Of a stretch of DNA of 64,000 nucleotides, positions 56,314 to 64,000 are shown one piece after another (within the stretch, counting starts at the first letter, position 1; each line of letters opens with the position of its first letter). Position numbers and translations under genes: made by a program. The notes under the pieces are model-generated. The model was not told where the DNA came from and did not search any database. It was given only the letters and a program-made list of their open reading frames with translations. Origin of the DNA: Nitrosospira multiformis (GTDB lineage Bacteria > Pseudomonadota > Gammaproteobacteria > Burkholderiales > Nitrosomonadaceae); the NCBI RefSeq assembly GCF_900103165.1, contig NZ_FNKY01000001.1, positions 1,116,001 through 1,180,000 of the forward strand, in the 5' to 3' direction.

Positions 56314-57351
56314 ATGCCATCAACATCGGACAACGCGGAAATTTCACTTCCTAAAGATCAGTATGCTCACGAGGGCGCACCCACGGAGTGGTGGTGGCAC
56401 ACCGGCTCTCTCCTCGCCGAGGATGGGCGCAAATTTGGTTTCGAGATCAATGCGACCGGCGAAACACCTTATGGCTTCACACAGATAGAAATCACCGATG
56501 TGGAGAGCCAGCTTCACTATCAGAAAGTCAACTTTGTTGCAGCGTTGCCTCCCGACTGGGCAGAATCGGATATTACAAAACGGTGGTACGTGAACCTCGG
56601 CGGATCTATCGAGAAGCGGGAAGATGGCGCTATATCGATGCAGGCCATCGATAGCAATCCACTGAATATGAATGTTGAGACAACTTTTGTAGATGCTGCA
56701 ACCCATACACCGTGCGAACTTAATCTCCAACTTTACCAGGAAGGCCTTCCCCTTCTTGTTTGGGGAACAGGCTGCAGAGAGGTCAAACCAGATGGCACGA
56801 CGCCGCTCACAAGGAACAACTACTACTATTCCCTCACTCGGCTTAAAGCCTCAGGCTTCCTTACGATCGGAGCGGAGAAATTTGCGGTCACGGGACTCAC
56901 TTGGATGGATCACGAGTACGGCTTCTTTCCTAAAGGTGCGCCCGTAATATGGGTGTTACAGGATATGCAATTGAGCAATGGTGTACACCTATCGAATTTT
57001 ACAAATGTCGGCATCAAGCCTGTAGAAAACGTAAAGATGGACTCAACTGCTACTCTATTGTGGCCTGACGGGAGAAGCATATATGTAGACACTGTCACCA
57101 CACCACTCGGCTCGCCTTTTATAAGCCAGAAAAACGTTGAGTATTATTTACAATTTCAAGTTGAGATCAGTAACCCCGAGTTGAAAGCATCATTTGTGGT
57201 AACGAGCTTGATGCCGGACCAATTATTTATAGACCCCGCCGGATCGGACGTATATGAGGGTGTCGCAAGCTGCGAGGGCGAGTTTAACAACACTGTAGTC
57301 TCAGGCACAGCTTGGATTGAACAAAGTCTTGGTCTTGGAAAGCCTTTGTAG
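56314..57351 (+). CDS. AttH/CrtC-type lipocalin-like hydratase family protein
   Basis: 345 residues. The N-terminus has the family entry HEGAPTEWWWHTGSL, followed by repeated beta-strand blocks and GLTWMDHEYGFFP, the second family hallmark. Members form two lipocalin-like halves; characterised ones hydrate carotenoids (CrtC) or bind hydrophobic compounds (AttH). No carotenoid gene is near, so substrate is unknown. No signal peptide. CGGAG lies ten bases before the ATG. Next to the flavoprotein gene on the same strand. Confidence 0.8.
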   Translation: MPSTSDNAEISLPKDQYAHEGAPTEWWWHTGSLLAEDGRKFGFEINATGETPYGFTQIEITDVESQLHYQKVNFVAALPPDWAESDITKRWYVNLGGSIEKREDGAISMQAIDSNPLNMNVETTFVDAATHTPCELNLQLYQEGLPLLVWGTGCREVKPDGTTPLTRNNYYYSLTRLKASGFLTIGAEKFAVTGLTWMDHEYGFFPKGAPVIWVLQDMQLSNGVHLSNFTNVGIKPVENVKMDSTATLLWPDGRSIYVDTVTTPLGSPFISQKNVEYYLQFQVEISNPELKASFVVTSLMPDQLFIDPAGSDVYEGVASCEGEFNNTVVSGTAWIEQSLGLGKPL

Positions 57352-57536
57352 ACCATTAGGGAGGTCCGGCCTGGTACGCGGGAAAAATCGGGGTTTGCGC
57401 GGCGCTATTTATGTGATGATCTACATCAATCCCTTTCGGCAACCCGGACCCCGGTACAGCAACAGCATCACCGTTCCGCTACCGAGGTTAAGTAAAGCGG
57501 TCGCCTGTTCAAACCCACCGATTATTAATAAATAAC

Positions 57537-59174
57537 ATGAATGCCATCGTTGAAAAACTCAGAGAAGCTTACCACTTAGATAAAGTGCCGAGTCCCATAA
57601 TTCTTTATAACTGTTCGGAGAATCAGGAAAAGTATCATAAACATCGCCAGATCTTTAACCGCAGATTTGAGTTTATGCCTGCCGCCATTGTGCTGTGTGT
57701 TACTACCGAACAGGTAAGTGTGGCAGTTAAGTTTACCAGTAAACATAACCTGCCTTTACGCGTGCGCTCGGGCGGACACGACCATGAAGGGGAATGCTCT
57801 GGTACTGATACGATCCTGCTCGATCTTTCTGAAATGGATAAGGTAGAAATTAATTCTGCACGCGGGATTGCCCAAATACAACCCGGTACATCTTTTCAGA
57901 AACTCACCACGCTACTGGCTGACGTAAATGTCATGATTCCACATGGAACCTGCGCCACGGTGTGTATAGCGGGCTATACCATGGGCGGAGGTTGGGGCCC
58001 CTGGACCCGTAAGCACGGTATGTGCTGCGAACGTGTGGTAGGCGCTACCCTGGTCCTTGGTGATGGCACCATACGCAAATTGAGCATGGACGGAAATCTT
58101 GACGAAAGAGAACTCCTATGGGCCATTAAAGGTGGCGGTGGCTTCAGCTATGGCATCGTTACCGAATTTGTCATTGAAACCTTTGAGTTACCTTTCGAGA
58201 TGATCAAGTTTCAGATCGAGTGGAACGAATACTGCTATGTCCCTGAAAATAAGATGTTTGCTCTACGCGACTCAACCCCTACCCTTGCCGTGTTGCAAGC
58301 GTGGGAAGCGGTGATTGCTTCTACCGATCTGACAGCCAATCAGTTGGTAGGGACCAATCTGAAAATTTCCGCTAAGCATCATGCTCGCGAAGATGGACCC
58401 GTTAATCCTTGTACCGTAAGTCACAACTGTGTGATGTATGGCTACTGGGAGGGAGATGAAAACAGCCTGTGGGAGTTTATACGTCACCGTTTCGAGTTAA
58501 CGGGGAGATACACCGTTAAGATTCTTGGTAAGGCTGGGTGCAACCACAAGCACTTGCCCTATGGTGAGCACCTGATGAGCTCTTGGGATCGCTATTCGTT
58601 TCACAATATGAACCAGTTGAAGCAAGGATTGGAAGGGCTACCGTTCCCTCCTGATGAGGATCAGCCAGCGCCCCATAAAATCACCTCTCGCCTGGTCAAT
58701 GCACAGGGCCTTGGCGAGGAAGGACGTCATAAGCTACTGGAGAGTCTCACCTCTCCGCTCGTACTACCCGGCAACAAACATTTCGGGCTGTTTACTTATA
58801 TTACCTTGGGCGCGATCATCGGTAACTATTACCAGCATGTGATTACCCCAGAGCAGAAAACAAAGAGCGCCTTTCCTTACAAGGACAAGCTATTCACCAT
58901 ACAATACCAAACCTGGTGGAACGAAACTGAAAAAGAAATGGAGGAAGGCCAGAACAATCACGTGTACACCCGCGTAAACCGTGCGCTCGACTGGATGGAT
59001 GTTTGTCGCGATTACGCTATCCCCAATACATCAGGTGCCTTCATCAGCTTCAAAGACAGCTCGGTGCCTACGAAAACCTACTTTGATAAAAGTTACGAAG
59101 ACCTGGTAAAGATAAAGCAAACCCACGTGAAGGATCCTCATAATCACTTTCGGTCGCGCAAAACGATTATATGA
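57537..59174 (+). CDS. FAD-linked oxidase, berberine bridge enzyme type
   Basis: 545 residues. FAD_binding_4 domain with the bicovalent attachment sites visible: His81 in RSGGHDHEG and Cys139 in HGTCATV, followed by GYTMGGGWG. The C-terminal BBE domain shows as DSSVPTKTYFDKSYEDLVKI and KDPHNHF. Such enzymes oxidise sugars, alkaloids or phenolics with oxygen. No signal peptide, so probably cytoplasmic. The ATG at 57537 has no clear ribosome site, and the gap of 185 nt after AttH holds nothing. Confidence 0.85.
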   Translation: MNAIVEKLREAYHLDKVPSPIILYNCSENQEKYHKHRQIFNRRFEFMPAAIVLCVTTEQVSVAVKFTSKHNLPLRVRSGGHDHEGECSGTDTILLDLSEMDKVEINSARGIAQIQPGTSFQKLTTLLADVNVMIPHGTCATVCIAGYTMGGGWGPWTRKHGMCCERVVGATLVLGDGTIRKLSMDGNLDERELLWAIKGGGGFSYGIVTEFVIETFELPFEMIKFQIEWNEYCYVPENKMFALRDSTPTLAVLQAWEAVIASTDLTANQLVGTNLKISAKHHAREDGPVNPCTVSHNCVMYGYWEGDENSLWEFIRHRFELTGRYTVKILGKAGCNHKHLPYGEHLMSSWDRYSFHNMNQLKQGLEGLPFPPDEDQPAPHKITSRLVNAQGLGEEGRHKLLESLTSPLVLPGNKHFGLFTYITLGAIIGNYYQHVITPEQKTKSAFPYKDKLFTIQYQTWWNETEKEMEEGQNNHVYTRVNRALDWMDVCRDYAIPNTSGAFISFKDSSVPTKTYFDKSYEDLVKIKQTHVKDPHNHFRSRKTII

Positions 59175-60029
59175 TTATTGGGAGCGAAGCTACAATTCAC
59201 CGCCCTTGATAAGGCTCAGTTGCAAAAAAAGACAAACCAAATAATAAGCTGCTGATTAAATTGTTTTGATTTGTTGCAGATTGCTGTGAAGTATTGTTTG
59301 ACTCGGGCTCTTAATCCGCAAGACTTTGAGCATCCTACGCTATACAGTCGTTAGTTATTCGGGAAAATTATCACTCTAAACGGATGAGTTCTTTCCATCG
59401 AGGATGTGATGATTGGTAAGTCCGAGTTCCTATCCGATTAACGAATTGCCTTTTTACATGCAGGAAAGACCATTCTTGAGCTTCTGGGCGATCATGTTTG
59501 ACTTTTTCGGAGGCTTCTTTCGCAAAGGCATTGAACTGAAGAGCTAAATCCTCTCCGAAGTGCTTACCTGACCTGCTCCTCATAATTAGCTACACGGCAT
59601 GGTAGAATGCTGGTTTGCAAATGGGTGTTGGGCCGCAAATTTGGCTGGCGTGTTATTGCCAAGCGAGCTATGCGGTCTTGTTGAATTGTAATCCTTTCGC
59701 CATGCCTCGATCAGAGCGCGGGCTTCATGTAAGGTTGAGAATCAATGGTCATTCATGCACTCATCCCGGAATCACGGTCTACCTGCTAGCGATCCGTCAT
59801 TGCCGTCAGCTTTCATTTGATTTCGAAGGATTCTGGCAAGCCAACCGTGGAGAGCCGGTTTGATGCGAATTATAGACCTCCATGCGCTTTGCTCTCATGC
59901 CTATATTTTAATACGCCGTCGTAGCCATATTTCCCCTTGTAATCTCAATTGCAGTCCATATATCCGGTAAAACCAAGTGGTTGAGGTATAATCCTGTTTC
60001 TTTCAAATTCCGCTTTGCTGGAGGTTGCC
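59175..60029. other. Long gene-poor stretch at the right edge of the accessory region
   Basis: 855 nt. It contains one weak minus-strand frame (59371-59583) and no recognised RNA gene. The sequence CTCGGGCTCTTAATCCGC at 59303-59320 resembles part of a tRNA-Lys anticodon arm, but no cloverleaf forms. The promoter for fmdB is not clear. Confidence 0.4.
59371..59583 (-). CDS. Possible small protein, unrecognised
   Basis: 70 residues, basic and likely helical (FGEDLALQFNAFAKEASEKV). The ATG at 59583 has no ribosome site. No domain is recognised. It could be the tail of a decayed gene. Confidence 0.3.
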   Translation of the reverse strand: MRSRSGKHFGEDLALQFNAFAKEASEKVKHDRPEAQEWSFLHVKRQFVNRIGTRTYQSSHPRWKELIRLE

Positions 60030-60326
60030 ATGCCGATTTATGAATACCGCTGTGGGTCTTGTGGATTTGAAAAAGAATATCTGCAGAAAGTGAACGACGC
60101 GCCGGTTGCGGCTTGTCCCGCGTGTGGCAGCAATGTTTATACGAAACTTATTTCCGCCGCGGGTTTTCAGTTGAAGGGCAGTGGCTGGTATGCGACCGAT
60201 TTTAAGAATGGAGCGAAGCCAAAACCCAAACCCGATGCAGAAACTGCTGCGGCTACAAAGAGCGAAACCACCAGTACAACCGCACCTGCCGCCGGCGCTG
60301 CGAGCCCGGCTTGCACCACTGATTGA
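60030..60326 (+). CDS. FmdB-family zinc ribbon protein
   Basis: 98 residues from the ATG at 60030 with GGAGG five bases upstream. One zinc ribbon, CGSCG and CPACG, at about 9-40, then a Lys/Pro/Ala/Thr-rich tail of low complexity. Role unsettled; family members sit next to DUF502 and aspS in many Betaproteobacteria, as here. Confidence 0.9.
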   Translation: MPIYEYRCGSCGFEKEYLQKVNDAPVAACPACGSNVYTKLISAAGFQLKGSGWYATDFKNGAKPKPKPDAETAAATKSETTSTTAPAAGAASPACTTD

Positions 60327-60352
60327 ATCCCGGGCGCAGATATCTTTCAATA

Positions 60353-61030
60353 ATGAAACGTTATTTCGTCACCGGACTCCTTATCTGGGTACCTCTCGGC
60401 ATCACCGCCTGGGCGTTGAATTTTCTGATTGGCACCATGGACCAGTCGTTGCTGCTATTACCGAGCAGGCTTCATCCCGAAGCCCTGGTGGGTTTTCATA
60501 TTCCCGGTGTCGGCACGGTGCTGACGTTGCTGGTGGTATTTATCACTGGCTTGTTGACGACCAATATTATCGGCCAGCGACTGGTGTTATTCTGGGAAGG
60601 CGTGTTATGGCGCATCCCGGTGGTGAAATCGATTTATTATGGTGTCAAGCAAGTCAGTGACACGTTATTTTCAAGTCAGGGTGAGGCTTTCCGTAAGGCA
60701 CTACTGGTGCAATATCCACGTGAGGGTTCATGGACCATCGCGTTCATGACCGGCTCCCCAGGCGGTGATGTGGTCAATCACCTCAAGGGGGAGTATGTGA
60801 GCGTATATGTGCCGACCACGCCCAATCCCACTTCCGGATTTTTCCTGATGATGCCCAAAAGCGATGTGATAGAACTCGATATGAGCGTGGATACGGCGCT
60901 CAAATACATTATTTCCATGGGTGTCGTAATACCCAGCAACGGCAAAAAACCCGGTCAGTCACAAGCCGTATTACTGCATGGCAACAGCTCCGCCAGTCCC
61001 GCCAGCTCCACAGCAAGCGACAAATCCTGA
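60353..61030 (+). CDS. DUF502 membrane protein
   Basis: 225 residues from the ATG at 60353. Two membrane helices (about 4-24 and 52-76), then the DUF502 domain ([51 protein letters not shown]). Function unknown. Lies between fmdB and aspS on one likely transcript. The open frame starts earlier, inside fmdB, without support. Confidence 0.9.
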   Translation: MKRYFVTGLLIWVPLGITAWALNFLIGTMDQSLLLLPSRLHPEALVGFHIPGVGTVLTLLVVFITGLLTTNIIGQRLVLFWEGVLWRIPVVKSIYYGVKQVSDTLFSSQGEAFRKALLVQYPREGSWTIAFMTGSPGGDVVNHLKGEYVSVYVPTTPNPTSGFFLMMPKSDVIELDMSVDTALKYIISMGVVIPSNGKKPGQSQAVLLHGNSSASPASSTASDKS

Positions 61031-61061
61031 TTCCTATTTTTCTCTGATTTTCCGACACGTT

Positions 61062-62843
61062 ATGCGCACCAACTACTGCGGCCTCATTGATTCCAAATAT
61101 CTGAACCAGATGGTCACTCTTTATGGCTGGGTGCATCGTCGCCGCGATCACGGTGGTGTTATTTTTATTGATATGCGTGATCGCGAGGGTCTGGTGCAAG
61201 TAGTGTGTGACCCGGACAATGTGACGGCTTTCCAAAGTGCGGAAAAGATTCGTAATGAGTTCGTGCTGAAGATTACCGGCACGGTGCGGCATCGCCCTGC
61301 TGGTACGGCTAATCCTAATCTCGTCAGTGGTGAAATTGAAGTGCTGGTACAGTCCATCGAGATCCTCAATGCTTCACTGACGCCACCATTCCTGATGGAC
61401 GATGAAAATCTCAGCGAAGCTGTGCGCCTGGAACACCGCTATCTCGATCTGCGGCGTCCTCAGATGCAGGCAAACTTGCGTTTGCGCTACAAGGTGGCAA
61501 TGGCGGTTCGTGTATTTCTCGACCAGCACGGTTTTATCGATATCGAAACGCCGATGCTGACAAAATCGACACCGGAGGGTGCGCGCGACTATCTTGTGCC
61601 CTCGCGCGTCAATATCGGTCATTTTTTTGCGTTGCCGCAGTCGCCGCAGCTATTCAAACAATTACTGATGATTGCGGGGTTCGATCGTTATTATCAGATC
61701 ACCAAATGTTTTCGTGACGAAGATTTGCGCGCGGATCGCCAGCCTGAATTCACGCAGATTGATATCGAAACCTCTTTCTTGAATGAAACTCAAATCATGG
61801 TACTGATGGAAGAGATGATTTGTGGTTTGTTCAAAAGCGTAATGAATATCGATCTTCCAAACCCTTTCCCGCGCTTGACATACGCCGAGGCCATGTCCCG
61901 GTACGGCTCCGATAAGCCCGATATGCGCGTGCCGCTGGTTTTGACTGAGCTCACCGACGTAATGAGGGATGTGGAATTCAAAGTCTTTCGCGAGGCAGCA
62001 CAAAAACCGGGCGGGCGTGTGGCGGCACTGCGGGTACCAGCCGGGGGGGAATTGTCGCGCAAGGAGATAGACGACTACACCAGTTTTGTGGCGATATATG
62101 GTGCGAAAGGGCTTGCCTACATTAAAGTTAATGCGCTGGAGAAAGGCCTTGAAGGCCTGCAATCACCGATACTGAAATTTCTGCCGGAGACGGTGATAAA
62201 AGTCATCCTGGAGCGTACGGGTGCAAAAGATGGCGATCTCATATTCTTTGGCGCGGACAAGGCCCATGTGGTGAATGAGGCACTGGGTGCGTTGCGGGCC
62301 AAGGCCGGGCACGACCGGGGGCTTGCGGAAGCCGGATGGAAACCCTTGTGGGTAATCGATTTCCCCATGTTCGAGCATGATGACGAAGAAAATCGCTGGA
62401 AAGCCCTGCACCACCCCTTTACTTCGCCCGCCGATGGTCACGAAGACTTGCTGGAAACCGATCCTGGAAAAGCGTTATCCAAGGCATATGACATGGTGCT
62501 GAATGGATCGGAGATTGGTGGCGGCTCGGTGCGTATTCATCGCCAGGAAGTGCAGTCGAAGGTATTTCGTGCCTTGAATATTGGAGCCGAAGAGGCGCAT
62601 GAAAAATTCGGTTTTCTGCTGGAAGCATTGCAATATGGCGCACCGCCCCACGGTGGTATCGCATTCGGTCTTGACCGTGTCGTTACCATGATGACGGGTG
62701 AAGAGTCGATCCGTGATGTGATAGCCTTTCCCAAGACGCAGCGCGCCCAATGTCTGCTGACCCACGCACCCAGCGGGGTGGGTGAGAAGCAGTTGCGGGA
62801 ACTGCATATCAAGTTGCGGCACGTGGAAGCGCTAAAAAGTTAG
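61062..62843 (+). CDS. aspS: Aspartate--tRNA ligase
   Basis: 593 residues. Class II synthetase with an N-terminal OB-fold anticodon domain ([15 protein letters not shown]), motif 2 [16 protein letters not shown] near 217 and motif 3 [10 protein letters not shown], plus the bacterial GAD insertion. Start at ATG 61062; the open frame from 60978 runs inside the upstream gene. His30 in RRRDHGG is the residue seen in non-discriminating enzymes that also charge tRNA-Asn, so GatCAB may be needed (inference from the family). Confidence 0.95.
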   Translation: MRTNYCGLIDSKYLNQMVTLYGWVHRRRDHGGVIFIDMRDREGLVQVVCDPDNVTAFQSAEKIRNEFVLKITGTVRHRPAGTANPNLVSGEIEVLVQSIEILNASLTPPFLMDDENLSEAVRLEHRYLDLRRPQMQANLRLRYKVAMAVRVFLDQHGFIDIETPMLTKSTPEGARDYLVPSRVNIGHFFALPQSPQLFKQLLMIAGFDRYYQITKCFRDEDLRADRQPEFTQIDIETSFLNETQIMVLMEEMICGLFKSVMNIDLPNPFPRLTYAEAMSRYGSDKPDMRVPLVLTELTDVMRDVEFKVFREAAQKPGGRVAALRVPAGGELSRKEIDDYTSFVAIYGAKGLAYIKVNALEKGLEGLQSPILKFLPETVIKVILERTGAKDGDLIFFGADKAHVVNEALGALRAKAGHDRGLAEAGWKPLWVIDFPMFEHDDEENRWKALHHPFTSPADGHEDLLETDPGKALSKAYDMVLNGSEIGGGSVRIHRQEVQSKVFRALNIGAEEAHEKFGFLLEALQYGAPPHGGIAFGLDRVVTMMTGEESIRDVIAFPKTQRAQCLLTHAPSGVGEKQLRELHIKLRHVEALKS

Positions 62844-62930
62844 GAGCTAAGGGTAAAGGTTAAACTGTAGCATCCGGACAGTAGGAACTATCCGCAGGAG
62901 TATGCTTGAATCTCTGCTTCCGGGGTGAAA

Positions 62931-63380
62931 ATGTATAAAATCCCGATTTCCGTTCTGGTAGTGATCCATACGCCCGATATGCAGATACTGCTGCTGGAGC
63001 GGGCCGATCATCCGGGGTATTGGCAGTCGGTGACGGGTAGCCGGAATCCGGGTGAGACACTTGTGCAAACGGCGGTGCGGGAAGTGGCTGAAGAGACGGG
63101 ACTGGATGCAACCTGCTACCCGTTAGCCGATTGCAACATTCAGAATGAATATGAAATTTATGAGGAATGGCGCTGGCGTTACGCACCGGAAGTGACGCGC
63201 AACACCGAGCATGTTTTCGCCTTGTTACTACCCGAACCCATTCCCGTCTCGGTGGCTGCACGAGAGCATTTGAATTTTGTATGGCTACCCTGGCGAGAGG
63301 CGGCGGAGAAGGTTTTTTCTTCCAGTAATGCGGAGGCGATACGAAAGCTGGCCGCGGATAGATGCGGCGGGAAAGGTTAG
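62931..63380 (+). CDS. nudB: Dihydroneopterin triphosphate diphosphatase
   Basis: 149 residues from the ATG at 62931 (GGGG six bases upstream; a GTG at 62925 is possible). A complete Nudix box, GSRNPGE, then seven residues, REVAEETGL. Next-to-first step of folate synthesis. The placement after aspS is conserved in Betaproteobacteria and supports NudB rather than another Nudix enzyme. Confidence 0.88.
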   Translation: MYKIPISVLVVIHTPDMQILLLERADHPGYWQSVTGSRNPGETLVQTAVREVAEETGLDATCYPLADCNIQNEYEIYEEWRWRYAPEVTRNTEHVFALLLPEPIPVSVAAREHLNFVWLPWREAAEKVFSSSNAEAIRKLAADRCGGKG

Positions 63381-63486
63381 GAAGGGAAAGAGAGGGAAAC
63401 AGGAATCCGGTAGAACCGATAGCCGATATGCCGGTCTTATAGGGTTCGATGTATTTCCGATGGGTAAAGAAAAAATGGGAGTAGCC

Positions 63487-64000
63487 ATGCAAGCAGAAGC
63501 CATTGCTTTTGAACGTTATGACACCTTGCAGGACGATGATTGCGAGCAACGCATCATTGAGGCCAAAGCCGCGCTGGGAAAGCGGTCGGTCATACTTGCG
63601 CACCATTATCAGCGGGCGGATGTATACAAGCATGCCGATCTCACCGGTGATTCCCTGAAGCTTTCACGCCTCGCCGCCGCAACGGATGCGGACTACCTGG
63701 TGTTCTGCGGTGTGCATTTCATGGCTGAGGTAGCCGATATTCTGTCCAAGCCGGAGCAGATCGCCATCCTTCCCGACCTGGCCGCCGGTTGTTCAATGGC
63801 TGATATGGCTAACCTTTCCAAGGTGGAAAGAGCGTGGCGCGAATTGATGGAAGTGCTTGAGCCTGATGAGACAATCACGCCTGTGACATATATCAATTCC
63901 GCCGCCGACCTGAAGGCCTTCTGTGGCGAGCATGGCGGTATCGTTTGCACCTCCAGCAACGCTGTCAAGATTTTGCAGTGGTCTTTTTCCCGGCGCGAGA
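63487..64000 (+). CDS. nadA: Quinolinate synthase, N-terminal part (cut by window edge)
   Basis: 171 residues visible from the ATG at 63487, which has GGAG seven bases upstream. NadA condenses iminoaspartate with dihydroxyacetone phosphate to quinolinate using a [4Fe-4S] cluster. Typical blocks: ILAHHYQRADVYKHAD, VFCGVHFMAEVADIL with the first cluster Cys, PDLAAGCSMADM and YINSAADLKAFCGEHGG. The other cluster cysteines lie beyond the window. Confidence 0.94.
   Translation, partial: MQAEAIAFERYDTLQDDDCEQRIIEAKAALGKRSVILAHHYQRADVYKHADLTGDSLKLSRLAAATDADYLVFCGVHFMAEVADILSKPEQIAILPDLAAGCSMADMANLSKVERAWRELMEVLEPDETITPVTYINSAADLKAFCGEHGGIVCTSSNAVKILQWSFSRRE

Noticed and set aside
56314-57351. Carotenoid hydratase CrtC
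   Set aside because: No carotenoid gene is near and the family includes many members of other function; kept as AttH/CrtC type only.
59298-59320. tRNA-Lys-like anticodon segment (CTCTTAATCCG) that could mark an attachment site
   Set aside because: No acceptor, D or T arm can be folded around it and no second copy is seen at the left edge of the accessory region.
1-64000. CRISPR array or known defence system
   Set aside because: No regularly spaced short direct repeats, no cas, restriction, toxin-antitoxin pair or other recognised defence gene seen.

Overview
The window reads as chromosomal DNA of a betaproteobacterium, most probably an ammonia oxidiser of the Nitrosomonadaceae (Nitrosospira-like). 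This assignment is inference. It rests on a PEP-CTERM sorting tail at the left edge, a bacterial phosphoribulokinase of the Calvin cycle, a periplasmic copper-protein operon, and core gene orders common in Betaproteobacteria (rplM-rpsI near argC; uvrD, thrB, DUF2782 and polA; mutM to lolB-ispE-tRNA-Gln-prs-rplY-pth-ychF; fmdB-DUF502-aspS-nudB). No ammonia oxidation gene or rRNA is in the window.

Layout. 1-3.0 kb is accessory: the end of a PEP-CTERM protein, a small membrane protein and a patatin-like lipoprotein. 3.0-9.8 kb is a minus-strand housekeeping block: YgjP-type peptidase, plsC, gmhB, glyS, glyQ, lnt. 9.9-11.1 kb holds a soluble sensor histidine kinase. 11.3-18.1 kb covers an M23 peptidase and anmK (+), then erpA, a bactofilin, a DUF6776-like coiled-coil protein, argC, rpsI and rplM (-). 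18.1-27.9 kb has a miniature mobile element, prk, uvrD, a BPSS1780-type membrane protein, thrB, a DUF2782 protein, a LOG-family gene and polA. 28.1-30.1 kb is the rpsP-rimM-trmD-rplS operon. 30.3-31.9 kb is a three-gene copper/cytochrome operon (cupredoxin, DUF411, c-type cytochrome lipoprotein). 32.5-40.3 kb has an unrecognised lipoprotein, an RluE-type pseudouridine synthase, yggU, yggT, a second copy of the mobile element, proC, mutM and a Gld-type ABC transporter. 40.8-47.8 kb is a long plus-strand core run (TPR lipoprotein, lolB, ispE, tRNA-Gln, prs, rplY, pth, ychF).

47.8-60.0 kb is an accessory region between core blocks: small orphan genes including a TrbC/VirB2-like pilin, a truncated YCII domain, an SRPBCC protein, a CsgG/DUF4810/DUF799 lipoprotein operon, an XRE regulator, a GH18 glycosidase, a large secreted haem-motif protein, an AttH-type lipocalin and a berberine-bridge-type flavoprotein. 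Core genes return at 60.0-64.0 kb (fmdB, DUF502, aspS, nudB, start of nadA).

The least explained items are the copper operon, the GH18/haem/AttH/flavoprotein neighbourhood, the CsgG lipoprotein trio, two related 188- and 271-bp terminal-inverted-repeat elements flanked by CTAG, and a short intergenic repeat seen four times. No CRISPR array, complete insertion sequence, phage or recognised defence system is present.
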